In this document: positions 18,210 to 27,174 of the stretch, piece by piece
Layout: each line of letters begins with the position of its first letter
Numbering within the stretch: position 1 is the stretch's first letter
Position numbers and translations under genes: made by a program
Notes under the pieces: model-generated
Database searches by the model: none
Told to the model about the DNA's origin: nothing
Seen by the model: only the letters and a program-made list of their open reading frames with translations
NCBI GenBank assembly: GCA_027061805.1
Contig: JAMOWA010000011.1
Location: 1-61,518, forward strand
DNA: 61,518 nucleotides
DNA from: Thermoanaerobaculia bacterium
GTDB lineage: Bacteria > Acidobacteriota > Thermoanaerobaculia > Thermoanaerobaculales > Sulfomarinibacteraceae
Reading direction: 5' to 3'

Positions 18210-18824
18210 TCATTGCCCTGCTCCAGCAGTCCCGGTCCCGTTCTCCGAGCCCGCGATCTCCGGCGGCTTGTAGGTGAACACGCAGGAGAGCTTGAACCTG
18301 AAGAGCCCTGCCTTGGCGCGGGCCAGATCCAGGAGCGTCGGCTCCTGGAAGAACGGCGAGGCATCGAGGTTTGAAATGTAGTTGGCCACGGCGTTCTCGT
18401 CCATGGCCTCTCCCTGGAGCGTCACCACGTTGCCCTTGACAGTCATGTCGTTCAACCAGAGAAGATCTGGCAGGGCCCGCGACACCTCGTCCATGATCCG
18501 CACGGGTCCGTGCTGGTTCTCCTTGAGCTGATCGATGATCTCGATCTTGTGCTTGAGCGCGTCCCGCTTCTTCTCCAGCTCGGCCACCTTGTCGATGAAG
18601 ACCTTGAGCTTGTCCCGCTCCACCCGGAGCTGACTCTCCTTCTGCTGGAGGTGACTCCTGGTGGAGCTCAGGTGGTACCACATTCCACCGACCACCAGGA
18701 AGGCGACGAAGAGGGAGGCCAGGAGGATGATGTCTCCCTGCTTGGCCCCCAGGGAGATCTCCTTCCTGGGGCGCCTTGCCGCTGCCTGAGCCGTGACCTC
18801 CGCGACCAGGTTGATCTTGATCAT
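18210..18824 (-). CDS. pilN: Type IV pilus inner-membrane protein PilN
   Basis: The start at 18824 gives MIKINLVAEV, the conserved PilN tail that binds PilM; the longer open frame upstream only overprints the end of pilM. About 204 residues: the INL motif, a basic cytoplasmic segment, one membrane helix (DIILLASLFVAFLVVGGMWY), a coiled coil (about 60-100) and a periplasmic ferredoxin-like domain. The pilM stop lies two bases before the ATG. It forms a heterodimer with PilO. Confidence 0.92.
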   Translation of the reverse strand: MIKINLVAEVTAQAAARRPRKEISLGAKQGDIILLASLFVAFLVVGGMWYHLSSTRSHLQQKESQLRVERDKLKVFIDKVAELEKKRDALKHKIEIIDQLKENQHGPVRIMDEVSRALPDLLWLNDMTVKGNVVTLQGEAMDENAVANYISNLDASPFFQEPTLLDLARAKAGLFRFKLSCVFTYKPPEIAGSENGTGTAGAGQ

Positions 18825-18826
18825 GG

Positions 18827-19876
18827 TCAGTCTCCGACCGCTCGTACTGCCAGCCCGACCGCAACGCTCATGGCCGGAGCATGACGGTTGATCCACTCCG
18901 GATCGAACTCGGACTCACTGTACCGGATATTCCGGAACGGATTCATCACCTCCACCGCCACCTGGAACCTGTCCTTCAGCACCTCGTCCAGGTTCAGGAC
19001 CTGGGCGCTTCCCCCGGCCAGCACGAGCCGGTCCAGCCGGTCCACGGAGGAGGTCGCCACGAAGAAATCGACCGTCTTCTGGAGCTCCGCCGCCAGGTCC
19101 TCGGAGACGCTGTTGAGAATCCCCAGCACGTTCTGGAGCGAATGCTCGCCCACCCGCTCACCCCGCTTGAGCCGCTCGGCATCCTCACGGGGAAGGTTGA
19201 GCTCCCTCTGGATCGCCTCGGTGTACTGGTTCCCCCCGAACGCCACATCACGCCAGAATACGGAGGCCCCCTGGTGCACCACGTTGATGTTCATCACCGA
19301 GGCGCCCACATTGACGAGCGCCACGGTCTCCGAGGGCACACCATAGTTGATCTCGTAGGCGTTCTGGAGAGCGAACACGTCCACGTCCACGAGGGCGGGC
19401 TGCTTGCCGGCCTGAACGATCACCGAGGTGTAGTCCGCAATTCGGTCCTTCTTGACGGCCACGAGGAGCACGTCCATGGTATCGCCGCCGCTCTCGCCGA
19501 GGACCACGTAATCCAGGTTCACATCGTTGATGTCGAACGGGATGTATTGCTCCGCTTCCCACTGGATCGATTCGGACAGCTCCGCCTCCGTCATGGATGG
19601 GAGAGGGATGCGCTTGATGATCACCGAGTGCCCGGAAAGAGACGTTCCGAAGAACTGGTTCCTGATATTGTTCTCGGAAATGAGGTGGGAAAGCGCCTCC
19701 ACCACGAGGGAGGAATCCATGATCGCCCCGTCCACGATTGCCTCGGGAGAAAGCTCCGCCGAGGCCGCGTGGAGCAGCTGGAATTCGCCGTTCTTCAGCG
19801 GCTTCAGCTCCACCAGCTTGACGGCGGAAGAACCAATATCACACCCCACGACTTGTTTCTTGCGCTTTCGAAACAC
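18827..19876 (-). CDS. pilM: Type IV pilus assembly ATPase-like protein PilM
   Basis: The 349-residue cytosolic actin-fold protein has VVGCDIGSSAVKLVEL as its phosphate-1 motif near residue 9, VDVDVFALQNAYEINYG in the middle and LVLAGGSAQVLNL as the adenosine motif near 290. It binds the PilN N-terminus and couples it to the pilus motor. It begins with GTG and is the first gene of the pilM-N-O-P-Q unit. A TTGACA-like promoter lies 59 bases or more upstream. No pilB, pilT, pilC or pilA gene is present in the window. Confidence 0.93.
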   Translation of the reverse strand: MFRKRKKQVVGCDIGSSAVKLVELKPLKNGEFQLLHAASAELSPEAIVDGAIMDSSLVVEALSHLISENNIRNQFFGTSLSGHSVIIKRIPLPSMTEAELSESIQWEAEQYIPFDINDVNLDYVVLGESGGDTMDVLLVAVKKDRIADYTSVIVQAGKQPALVDVDVFALQNAYEINYGVPSETVALVNVGASVMNINVVHQGASVFWRDVAFGGNQYTEAIQRELNLPREDAERLKRGERVGEHSLQNVLGILNSVSEDLAAELQKTVDFFVATSSVDRLDRLVLAGGSAQVLNLDEVLKDRFQVAVEVMNPFRNIRYSESEFDPEWINRHAPAMSVAVGLAVRAVGD

Positions 19877-19934
19877 GGCTTACACCTTAACTCCAAAAGT
19901 TTTTCAAGGTCTGAGCCATAACACCTCTACCGTG

Positions 19935-19964
19935 AGGCTAGCAAAGGCCCAAGCAAACTGTCAA
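19935..19964 (-). promoter_or_regulatory. Candidate promoter for the pil operon
   Basis: Read on the minus strand, TTGACA (19964-19959) is followed after 18 bases by TAGCCT (19940-19935), with TG just before the -10 box as in extended -10 promoters. The -35 box is perfect and the -10 is poor. The surrounding 100 bases are the most AT-rich of this area. It is the only good -35 box before pilM. Confidence 0.5.
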
Positions 19965-20008
19965 GAAGAACTGAGATAGAAAAGTGTTCACGTTGTACGC
20001 TCCGACAC

Positions 20009-20037
20009 TTGCTTTCCCGGACCACCTGTGCTATCTA
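20009..20037 (+). promoter_or_regulatory. Candidate promoter for rpmB
   Basis: TTGCTT at 20009-20014 and TATCTA at 20032-20037 are separated by 17 bases, close to the sigma-70 pattern. Transcription would begin near 20044, inside or just before the GC hairpin upstream of rpmB. The pil promoter candidate lies on the other strand about 45 bases away, so the two may compete. Confidence 0.5.
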
Positions 20038-20041
20038 GTCT

Positions 20042-20059
20042 CCTCCCCGTGCGGGGAGG
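20042..20059 (+). promoter_or_regulatory. Hairpin in the rpmB leader
   Basis: CCTCCCC-GTGC-GGGGAGG is a perfect 7-bp stem with a 4-base loop, ending 7 bases before the AAGAGGAG ribosome site. It is not followed by a T-run, so it is not a classic terminator. It may stabilise or regulate the ribosomal protein message. Confidence 0.45.
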
Positions 20060-20082
20060 CTCAGAAAGAGGAGACAAGAACC

Positions 20083-20280
20083 ATGGCGCAGCGATGCGAG
20101 ATCTGTGGCAAGGGCCCCATGACGGGCAACAATATCAGCCATGCTCACAACCTGTCCCGCAGGCGGTGGTTGCCGAACCTGCAGAGGATCCGTGTGATCG
20201 TGGATGGCCGCCCGAAGTACGTCAGGGTCTGCACCCGCTGCCTCCGTTCGGGCAAGGTGGTCAAGGCGCCGCGCGTCTGA
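20083..20280 (+). CDS. rpmB: 50S ribosomal protein L28
   Basis: The ATG at 20083 has GAGGAG 11 bases upstream and gives a 65-residue protein of normal L28 length. Conserved parts are CEICGKGPMTGNNISHAHN at the start, RRWLPNLQRIRVIVDG in the middle and CTRCLRSGKV near the end. The two Cys pairs (CEIC and CTRC) mark the zinc-binding C+ form. The 3' end overlaps the convergent rel gene by 20 bases. L28 belongs to the large ribosomal subunit. Confidence 0.96.
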   Translation: MAQRCEICGKGPMTGNNISHAHNLSRRRWLPNLQRIRVIVDGRPKYVRVCTRCLRSGKVVKAPRV

Positions 20281-22459
20281 AGGCCCCCCGCCGTTCCACC
20301 TCGAGAACATCCTCCACATCCCGAAGCCGTTCCAGAATCCGGTTGAGGTGATCCTTGTCACGAACCTCCACGGACAGGGATACCGTGCCCCGTCCGCCCT
20401 CCCCGGCGTTGAGGTGGCACCTGACGATGTTGGCGCCCTCCGAGGCAATGGCGTGCGAGATGGAGGCCAGGAAGCCCGGACCGTCCCGGTAGGTCATGTC
20501 CAGGTCCACCCGTGAACGCGTCCTCCTCTCGGCCATGGCGCTCGTGGACCACCGGACCTCGATCTCCCGTTCCGGGTGGTAGAGGAGATTCCGCACGTTG
20601 GGACAGGACCGTGAGTGGACGGCCACACCCTTGCCGCGCGTGACGAACCCCACGATGTCCTCGCCGGGGAGCGGGTTGCAGCACCTGGCGATGTAGACGA
20701 GAAAGTCGGCGTCCCCGGTCACCTCCAGCACCGGAGCATCCTGCGAGGCGGCCGATTGCACCTCCCGGAGGTGGGTCCGGATCGCCTCCTCGTCATCCAC
20801 CGCCTCGTGGCGCGTCAGGGCCGCGGCCACGGCCGCCGCGGCGATCTTCCCGAATCCGATCGCCGCGAGCAGGTCCTCCTCGCGCGCCAGCCCGTGGCCC
20901 GTCAGGAGCTCCTGGATCTCCTCGGAGCCCGAGAACCGCTTCCACGAGGAATCCAGGCGCCGGAGCTCCTTCTCCAGGAGCTTCCGGCCCACCTCCACGG
21001 CCCGTTCCTTCTCCTCCCGTTTCAGCCAGGCCCTGATCCGCGAGCGCGCCTTGCCGGTCCTGGCGATCTCCAGCCAGTCGTGGTGGGGACGCTGCTGGTT
21101 GGAGGTGGTGATCTCCACGATGTCGCCGTTGGTGAGCTCCGTCCGCAGGGGGACCCACCGCCCGTTCAGCGTGGCACCCACGCAGTGGTGGCCCACCTCC
21201 GTGTGGACCCGGTAGGCGAAGTCCAGGACCGTGGCGCCCCGCGGAAAGGAGAGCACATCTCCCTTCGGCGTGAAGCAGTAGACCTCCTCGGGATAGAGGT
21301 CCACCTTCAGGGAGTCGAGGAACTCCCGGGGTGAGGAACCCTGGGTGGTGTCCAGGAGGCTCCGGAGCCAGGCGATCCTCGAGTCGTCCGTGGGCTTGGA
21401 ACCCCGCTCCTTGTAGCTCCAGTGGGCGGCGATGCCGTGCTCCGCGATGGCGTGCATGTCGTGGGTCCGGATCTGGATCTCGAACGGATGGCCCTCCGGA
21501 CCGATCACCGTGGTGTGGAGCGACTGGTAGGCGTTGGGCTTGGGAATGGCGATGTAGTCCTTGATCCTGCCGGGAACCGGTGGCCACTTCTGGTGGATGA
21601 GGCCCATGGCCGCGTAGCAGTCACCCACGGTGGACACGATGATCCGGAAGGCCAGGAAGTCGAAGACGCTCTCCACGTCCACCCCCTGGCGCTTCAGCTT
21701 CTGCCACACGGAGTACAGGTGCTTCACCCGGCCGAGGACCTCACCCTCGATGCCCGCCTCCTCCAGGACCCCGGCCAGGGTGGACCTGATCTCGGTGAAC
21801 CACTTCTGCGCCGCCTCGGAGCGCTCCGAGATGGCCCGCTCCAGGCGCTCGGCCTCCCGCGGATGGAGGTACCGGAAGCAGAGGTCCTCCATCTCGGTCT
21901 TGATGCTGCCGATACCCAGCCGGTTGGCGATGGGCGCGTAGATCTCGAGGGTCTCCCGGGCGATGGCCACCTGCCGTTCGGGCCTGAGGAAGTTGAGGGT
22001 CCTCATGTTGTGGAGCCGGTCCGCCAGCTTCACCAGGATCACCCGCACGTCGTCGGTGGACGCCAGGAGCAGGCGCCGGAAGTTCTCGGCCTCGGTGGCC
22101 TCCCTGCTGGTGAAGCTGCTCTCGAAGGAGGAGAGCTTCGTCAGCGCCTCCACGAGCCGGGTCACCGCCGGGCCGAACTCCAGCTCCATCTCCTCGGCGG
22201 TGGTCTCGGTGTCCTCCAGGATGTCGTGGAGCAGGCCCGCGGCGATGGCCACCTCGTCCAGCTCCATGTCGGCCAGGATCCAGGCCACCGTCAGGGGGTG
22301 GATCAGGTAGGCCTCCCCCGAGCGCCGCACCTGGCCCTTGTGGCGGGTGGCCGCGAAGACGTAGGCGTGCCGCAACAGCGCCTCGTCCATGTCCGGGCGG
22401 TACCGCTCCACCCGGTCCAGGATGTCCTCGATGCGGACCTTCGCCGGTGTCTCCATCAT
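20261..22459 (-). CDS. rel: Bifunctional (p)ppGpp synthetase/hydrolase Rel
   Basis: The 732-residue protein is full length. The HD hydrolase domain is intact: HKGQVRRSGEAYLIHP, HDILEDT and VKLADRLHNMRT. The synthetase domain has GRIKDYIAIPKPNAYQSLHT; its RIKD matches the RXKD form found in bifunctional Rel enzymes, where RelA-only enzymes carry EXDD. Then come TGS (around 385-450), a helical domain, a CC/zinc-finger region (ARCCNPLPGEDIVG) and a C-terminal ACT domain. It makes and degrades the stringent-response alarmone on ribosomes. It is convergent with rpmB. Confidence 0.95.
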   Translation of the reverse strand: MMETPAKVRIEDILDRVERYRPDMDEALLRHAYVFAATRHKGQVRRSGEAYLIHPLTVAWILADMELDEVAIAAGLLHDILEDTETTAEEMELEFGPAVTRLVEALTKLSSFESSFTSREATEAENFRRLLLASTDDVRVILVKLADRLHNMRTLNFLRPERQVAIARETLEIYAPIANRLGIGSIKTEMEDLCFRYLHPREAERLERAISERSEAAQKWFTEIRSTLAGVLEEAGIEGEVLGRVKHLYSVWQKLKRQGVDVESVFDFLAFRIIVSTVGDCYAAMGLIHQKWPPVPGRIKDYIAIPKPNAYQSLHTTVIGPEGHPFEIQIRTHDMHAIAEHGIAAHWSYKERGSKPTDDSRIAWLRSLLDTTQGSSPREFLDSLKVDLYPEEVYCFTPKGDVLSFPRGATVLDFAYRVHTEVGHHCVGATLNGRWVPLRTELTNGDIVEITTSNQQRPHHDWLEIARTGKARSRIRAWLKREEKERAVEVGRKLLEKELRRLDSSWKRFSGSEEIQELLTGHGLAREEDLLAAIGFGKIAAAAVAAALTRHEAVDDEEAIRTHLREVQSAASQDAPVLEVTGDADFLVYIARCCNPLPGEDIVGFVTRGKGVAVHSRSCPNVRNLLYHPEREIEVRWSTSAMAERRTRSRVDLDMTYRDGPGFLASISHAIASEGANIVRCHLNAGEGGRGTVSLSVEVRDKDHLNRILERLRDVEDVLEVERRGAFRRAAP

Positions 22460-22514
22460 TTCATTGTACCTGCGGGGGTCAAGGGGCCGCGGAACCGGGG
22501 GCCGGGATGCCGGT

Positions 22515-23774
22515 TCAGGGGTGCCGGTGGAGCCCGGCCAGCCGCCGCTCCACCGCCGCGAGATCGGGCTCGATGGACTCCAGGGGGGGCATGGCCGACT
22601 CCGCGGCAGCGGGATCCTTGAGGCCGGTCCCGGTGATCAGGAGCACCACCCGCTCCTCCCGCTCCACCAGCCCCAGCTCCAGGGCCCGCTCCAGGCCCGC
22701 CAGCGGCGCGGCGGCAGCCGGCTCCGGGAAGACCCCCGTCAGGGAGGCGAGCCGCCCGATGGCCGCCCGGATCGCCCCGTCACCGACCGTCACCCCGGCC
22801 CCTCCCGACGCCCGGACCCGGGCCAGGGCGAGACGGGCGGCCCGCGGGACCTCCACCACGAGGCTGTCCGCCACCGAGGCCGCTCCGGGGACGGGCGTCA
22901 CGTCGGCGGCACCGGACTCCAGCGCCCGGACCAGGGCGGACGAACCCTCCGGCTGCACCACCAGCAGGCGCGGCACGGCAGCCAGGTGGCCCCACGCCAC
23001 CAGGTCGGCGAAGCCCCCGGCCACACCCGAGGTGATCACCCCGTCGCCGGCCGGCACCACCACCACGTCGGGTGCCTCCGGCGCCAGCTGCCAGCCCACC
23101 TCCAGGGCCAGGGTCTTCTTGCCCTCGGTGGTGAAGGGGTTGACGGCCGTGTTCCGGTTGTACCAGCCGAAGGCCTGGCAGGCCCGGCCGCACAGTTCGA
23201 AGGCCTGGTCGTAGCTGCCCCGCACGGGCAGCACCACGGCGCCGAGGGCCCGCATCTGGACCAGCTTGGCGGGCGGGGCACTCTCGGGCACGAAGACCAC
23301 CGCGCGCTGGCCCGAGGCCGCGCAGACCGCGGCGAGGGCCGTGGCGGCGTTGCCCGTGGAGGCCGTGGCGATGGTCTCCCTCCCGTACTCCATCGCCCTG
23401 GCCGCCACCAGCAGGGAGGCCCGGTCCTTCGTGGAGCCCGAGGGGTTCCGGGTGTCGTCCTTCACCCAGAGGCGGGGCATCCCCTGCGCCTCCCGCAGGC
23501 GGGGCACGGGAAGCAGGGGACCACCGCCCACCGGCAGGAGGGCGAAGGACGCCGCCGAGGCCACGGGCAGCACGGCCGCCAGCGTCTCCGGGTCCGCCAT
23601 CCGCCCGGGCCCCGGCAGCTCCGGTCGGTCCAGGATCCGGACCGCCAGCAGGCCCCGCACGGACCCTCCGGACTCCTGGAACCGGGAGCATTCCGGGCAC
23701 ACCAGCAGCTCCGGGTCCTCCGCGAGGACCCTTCCGCACTCCGTGCACACCAGCTCGAAACGGGCCACGGACAC
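22515..23774 (-). CDS. thrC: Threonine synthase
   Basis: The 419-residue PLP fold-type II enzyme has an N-terminal CTECG...CPEC zinc-ribbon-like segment, as in many bacterial ThrC proteins. The PLP lysine is in NPSGSTKDRAS near residue 115, ASTGNAATA follows as the substrate loop, and VVPAGDGVITSG is the phosphate-binding glycine loop. It converts O-phosphohomoserine to threonine. Threonine dehydratase or cysteate synthase are close relatives, but the zinc-ribbon start favours ThrC. It stands alone, with short gaps to rel and to the rho leader. Confidence 0.85.
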   Translation of the reverse strand: MSVARFELVCTECGRVLAEDPELLVCPECSRFQESGGSVRGLLAVRILDRPELPGPGRMADPETLAAVLPVASAASFALLPVGGGPLLPVPRLREAQGMPRLWVKDDTRNPSGSTKDRASLLVAARAMEYGRETIATASTGNAATALAAVCAASGQRAVVFVPESAPPAKLVQMRALGAVVLPVRGSYDQAFELCGRACQAFGWYNRNTAVNPFTTEGKKTLALEVGWQLAPEAPDVVVVPAGDGVITSGVAGGFADLVAWGHLAAVPRLLVVQPEGSSALVRALESGAADVTPVPGAASVADSLVVEVPRAARLALARVRASGGAGVTVGDGAIRAAIGRLASLTGVFPEPAAAAPLAGLERALELGLVEREERVVLLITGTGLKDPAAAESAMPPLESIEPDLAAVERRLAGLHRHP

Positions 23775-24351
23775 CCCCCGATCGATGGTTCCACAAGCTT
23801 AGCGCAGGCGACGGCGTGCCCCCCGGCCGGTGAAGACGTGAAGGCGTCCCCCGCCCACCGGGGAGCGCATGGGTGCTGGGGGGCAGGGACGAGGGAGACC
23901 CACTCAGGGGAACGAAACGCACCAGACTGAGCCACCAGGGCTCCGATGGCCAGTCATCGGTGCACGAACGCCTCGACAACTTGAGATTGCCAGGTGTCCG
24001 TGTCGGAATGCTTTTTTCGCCCCAGTACGACATGTCGCGGAAGCCGGGCCATCGGGACGAGACGCCCCGGTTGTGGTCTTCCGCCGCCGTTCCCCGCTGC
24101 CAGCGGGCAGATGCTTGCGCATCCCGGAGAAACAACGTATTGTGTTGATGGTCCGGAAGGCAGCGTCGTGGACGGACAGACCGCCACGGGCGCCCTTCCG
24201 GCGATCCGGCTTGATAACCCGGGGGGTCCTCGTATCGCTGCACCGAGCCAGCGCTGATACCACGATCGGACGCCCGGGTTGTTCCACCGTGGCCTCCGGG
24301 TTGGGGGAACCGTGTGGGGCCGGTCCATCGGCTCCTTGGGAGACAGGGTTC
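23775..24351. other. Long gap/leader upstream of rho
   Basis: This 577-base stretch holds no protein-like frame. It contains an octamer-type repeat at 23825-23848, a GCTTTTTTCG tract near 24008, an ACAACGTATTGTGTT palindrome near 24132, and a hairpin with CCGGAAGG (24153-24160) pairing to CCTTCCGG (24194-24201). Rho genes are often autoregulated through long untranslated leaders, so part of this may be transcribed leader. No known riboswitch class is recognised. Confidence 0.4.
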
Positions 24352-25557
24352 ATGAGCGACGATCGACAGCAGGACAACCAGGTCAGGGAACAGAGATCGG
24401 GACGCCGCCGGCGGCGGCGTCCGAGGCGGCGTTCGGGGAACCGGAGCGGCCCCGTCACCCCGGTCAGCGGGTTCCTCTGGAAGCGGGACCAGGGCGAGGC
24501 CGTCCTCGTGGACGGGGCCGCGAACTTCGTGCCCCGGCGGACCGATCCGCTCGTGCCGCGCGAGATCGTGGAACCCATGCACCTGGAGAGCGGACTCAGG
24601 GTGGAGGCCATGGCACGTGGCGGGAACAGGCCGCGGGTTGTGGAGATCACCTCCATCGAGGGCCAGCCCCCCGAGGAGTACCGGTCGAAGGCCCTGCCGT
24701 TCAGCGAGCTCGTCAGCATCGACCCCGAGGAGCGCTTCCGCCTGGAGACCGACCCGAAGATCCTGGAGCCCAGGGTCACGGAGCTCATCGCACCCCTGGG
24801 CAAGGGCCAGCGCTGCCTCATCGTCTCGCCACCCAAGGCCGGGAAGACGACACTGCTGCAGCAGATGGCCCATGCCATCGGGGTCAACCACCCCGACACG
24901 ACCATCTTCGTGCTCCTGGTGGACGAGAGGCCGGAGGAGGTCACGGCCTGGAAGCGCAGCATCCTGCACGGCGAGGTCTTCGCCTCCTCCTCCGACCAGT
25001 CCATCCAGTCCCACATCCAGCTCTCCGAGTTCGTCATGGAGCGGGCGCGGCGCCTGGTGGAGATGGGCGGGGACGTGGTGGTGTTCATGGATTCCCTCAC
25101 CCGCATGTCCAGGGCCTACAACAGCGCCCAGAAGGGCTCGGGCCGGATCCTCTCGGGCGGGATCGACGCCAGGACCATGGAGCGGCCCCGCCGCTTCTTC
25201 GGCTCGGCGCGGAACGTGGAGCACGGGGGCAGCCTCACCATCGTGGCCACCTGCCTCATCGACACCGGCTCCCGGATGGACGAGGTGATCTTCCAGGAGT
25301 TCAAGGGCACCGGCAACATGGAGATCGTGCTGGACCGGAAACTCTTCGAGAAGAGGATCTTCCCCTGCATCAACATTCCGCAGTCCGGGACCCGCAAGGA
25401 GGAGAAGCTCTACCCGCCCGAGCTGGTGGAGAAGCTCTACCTCATGCGGCGGGCCCTCTCCTCGCTCTCCCCGGCGGAGGCCATGGACCTCCTGCTCCAG
25501 AAGGTGCGGGAGTTCCCCACCAACGAGCAGTTCCTGGCCTCGCTCCAGCTCCGGTGA
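24352..25557 (+). CDS. rho: Transcription termination factor Rho (short, divergent N-terminus)
   Basis: The 401-residue RecA-type hexameric helicase starts at an ATG with GGGAGA upstream. It lacks the usual N-terminal helix bundle; instead residues 14-30 are an Arg-rich tail. The RNA-binding OB fold (about 35-110) is divergent: [16 protein letters not shown] replaces the usual GFGFLR. The motor is typical: Walker [13 protein letters not shown] near 160, [24 protein letters not shown], and [12 protein letters not shown] with RRFFGSARN. The motor should be active. The mqnE start lies 10 bases downstream, so the two may be co-transcribed. Confidence 0.9.
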   Translation: MSDDRQQDNQVREQRSGRRRRRRPRRRSGNRSGPVTPVSGFLWKRDQGEAVLVDGAANFVPRRTDPLVPREIVEPMHLESGLRVEAMARGGNRPRVVEITSIEGQPPEEYRSKALPFSELVSIDPEERFRLETDPKILEPRVTELIAPLGKGQRCLIVSPPKAGKTTLLQQMAHAIGVNHPDTTIFVLLVDERPEEVTAWKRSILHGEVFASSSDQSIQSHIQLSEFVMERARRLVEMGGDVVVFMDSLTRMSRAYNSAQKGSGRILSGGIDARTMERPRRFFGSARNVEHGGSLTIVATCLIDTGSRMDEVIFQEFKGTGNMEIVLDRKLFEKRIFPCINIPQSGTRKEEKLYPPELVEKLYLMRRALSSLSPAEAMDLLLQKVREFPTNEQFLASLQLR

Positions 25558-25567
25558 GCGTGGCGCC

Positions 25568-26740
25568 GTGACTCCCACCCTGGAGTCGCTCCGCCTCGGG
25601 GACCCCGCCCTCGCCCCCGTGGCGGACAGGGTGCTGGCGGGAGAGCGTCTGGACCGTGACGACGCCCTGGTGGCGGCCACCACAACCGACCTGCTGGGCG
25701 TCGGGCGGCTGGCGAACCTGGTCCGCGAGCGGCTCCACGGTGACGCCACCTTCTTCAACATCAACCGCCACCTCAACCCCACCAACGTGTGCGTGGCCTC
25801 CTGCGCGCTCTGCGCCTTCTCCGTGCCCTTCCGGAGGGCGGCAGAGGGCTGGACCTACTCGGTGGAGGAGGCCGTGCGGGTGGCGGAGCGCGACGTGGAC
25901 GAGACCGTGACCGAGCTCCACATCGTGGGCGGGCTCCATCCGAAGCTCACGGTGGACTACTGGGAGGCACTGTTCCGCGCGCTCAGGGAGCGCTTCCCCC
26001 GGGTCCACATGAAGGCCCTGACCATGGTGGAGCTGGACTTCATCGCGGGTGCGAGCCGGATCGGCCTCGACGAGCTCCTCGAGCGGCTCAAGGCCGCGGG
26101 CCTCGGCTCCTGCCCCGGGGGCGGCGCCGAGATCTTCGCATCCCGCGTCCGGGACCTCATCTGCGACCACAAGACCGGCGGGGAGCGGTGGCTCGAGGTG
26201 GCGCGGTGCGTCCACGGGCACGGCCTCAAGAGCAACTGCACCATGCTCTACGGTCACGTGGAGACCCCCGCGGAACGGGTGGACCACCTGCTGGCCCTGC
26301 GAGCGCTCCAGGACGAGACGGGGGGCTTCCAGTGCTTCATCCCTCTGGCCTTCCACCCCGAGAACACCCGCCTGGCCCACCTGCCCCCCACCGGAGGCCG
26401 GCTGGACCTCCAGACGATGGCGCTGGCGCGGCTCGTCCTGGACAACATCCCCCACGTCAAGGCCTACTGGATCATGCTGGGGGAGAAGATCGCCCAGGTG
26501 GCCCAGCACTTCGGCGCCGACGACCTGGACGGCACGGTGGTGGACGAGCGGATCACCCGGGCCGCGGGCGGGAAGGCCGGCCGGGGCATGGCACGGGCCC
26601 GCCTGGAGTCGCTGATCCGCGAGGCCCGCAGGATCCCGGTGGAGCGGGACACCCTCTACCGGCCCGTGGGGCGTGAGGAGCTCAGCTCGCCGGACCGGGA
26701 AGCTCCCCGGCGGGCAGCACCAGGACCGGCAGGCCCATGA
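25568..26740 (+). CDS. mqnE: Aminofutalosine synthase (radical SAM, menaquinone pathway)
   Basis: The 390-residue radical SAM enzyme has the cluster motif CVASCALC (CX3CX2C) near residue 78. The surrounding pattern is that of MqnE: NRHLNPTNVCV, then ELHIVGGLHPKL, CPGGGAEIFASRVR, TMLYGHVETPAERVDHL and FQCFIPLAFHPENTR. It joins aminofutalosine precursors in the futalosine route to menaquinone, so the organism probably respires with menaquinone made this way. The start is GTG. The C-terminal ~40 residues are Arg/Pro-rich and run 59 bases into the convergent cvpA gene, so the tail may be non-essential. MqnC is the closest alternative but fits less well. Confidence 0.9.
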   Translation: MTPTLESLRLGDPALAPVADRVLAGERLDRDDALVAATTTDLLGVGRLANLVRERLHGDATFFNINRHLNPTNVCVASCALCAFSVPFRRAAEGWTYSVEEAVRVAERDVDETVTELHIVGGLHPKLTVDYWEALFRALRERFPRVHMKALTMVELDFIAGASRIGLDELLERLKAAGLGSCPGGGAEIFASRVRDLICDHKTGGERWLEVARCVHGHGLKSNCTMLYGHVETPAERVDHLLALRALQDETGGFQCFIPLAFHPENTRLAHLPPTGGRLDLQTMALARLVLDNIPHVKAYWIMLGEKIAQVAQHFGADDLDGTVVDERITRAAGGKAGRGMARARLESLIREARRIPVERDTLYRPVGREELSSPDREAPRRAAPGPAGP

Positions 26741-27161
26741 GGAGCTGAGCCACCGGGGAGGCCGCGCAGGTCTCGGCCCAGCCCGGCGAGACCTGGGAGC
26801 CGACCAGCAGCAGGGTTCCCAGGAGGATCGCCCCGCCGAGCCCCGTGAGGACCGCACCCGCGAGGCGGTTCAGCCACCCCAGGTGCAGGGCCGTCAGCGT
26901 CCGCTCGAAGCCCCAGCCCGCTGCCAGGCCCAGCAGGACGCAGGCCACCACCGGGAGCACCCGCCCCAGGCCCGCGGCGAGCCACTCCAGGCCGATCCAC
27001 CGGCCCAGCCAGGCGGCGAGGTCGGGACCCGCCACCGCGGCCAGCGCCACTCCGGCCGCAAAGCCCCCGATCCCGAAGACAATGCGGATGGCACCCTTCC
27101 AGAAACCGCTCAGCGCCACGCCGAGCCAGACCACCAGCAGGACCCAGTCCAGCCAGATCAC
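26682..27161 (-). CDS. cvpA: CvpA family membrane protein
   Basis: The 159-residue protein has four hydrophobic segments, beginning LDWVLLVVWLGVALSGFWKG, the usual CvpA opening. Helices around 60-80, 95-120 and 135-150 follow. It starts with GTG behind GGAGG. CvpA proteins are linked to colicin V production and envelope stress, with unknown chemistry. The ribosome site lies at the end of the CBS gene upstream, so both are likely one unit. Its last 59 bases overlap the end of mqnE. Confidence 0.75.
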   Translation of the reverse strand: MIWLDWVLLVVWLGVALSGFWKGAIRIVFGIGGFAAGVALAAVAGPDLAAWLGRWIGLEWLAAGLGRVLPVVACVLLGLAAGWGFERTLTALHLGWLNRLAGAVLTGLGGAILLGTLLLVGSQVSPGWAETCAASPVAQLLMGLPVLVLPAGELPGPAS

Positions 27162-27174
27162 GAGGTCCTCCGGA

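Noticed and set aside
23872-23935. Riboswitch before rho
   Set aside because: GGGAGACCCACTCAGGGGAA looked like a metabolite sensor, but it fits no class I know (glycine, TPP, guanidine, c-di-GMP were considered).
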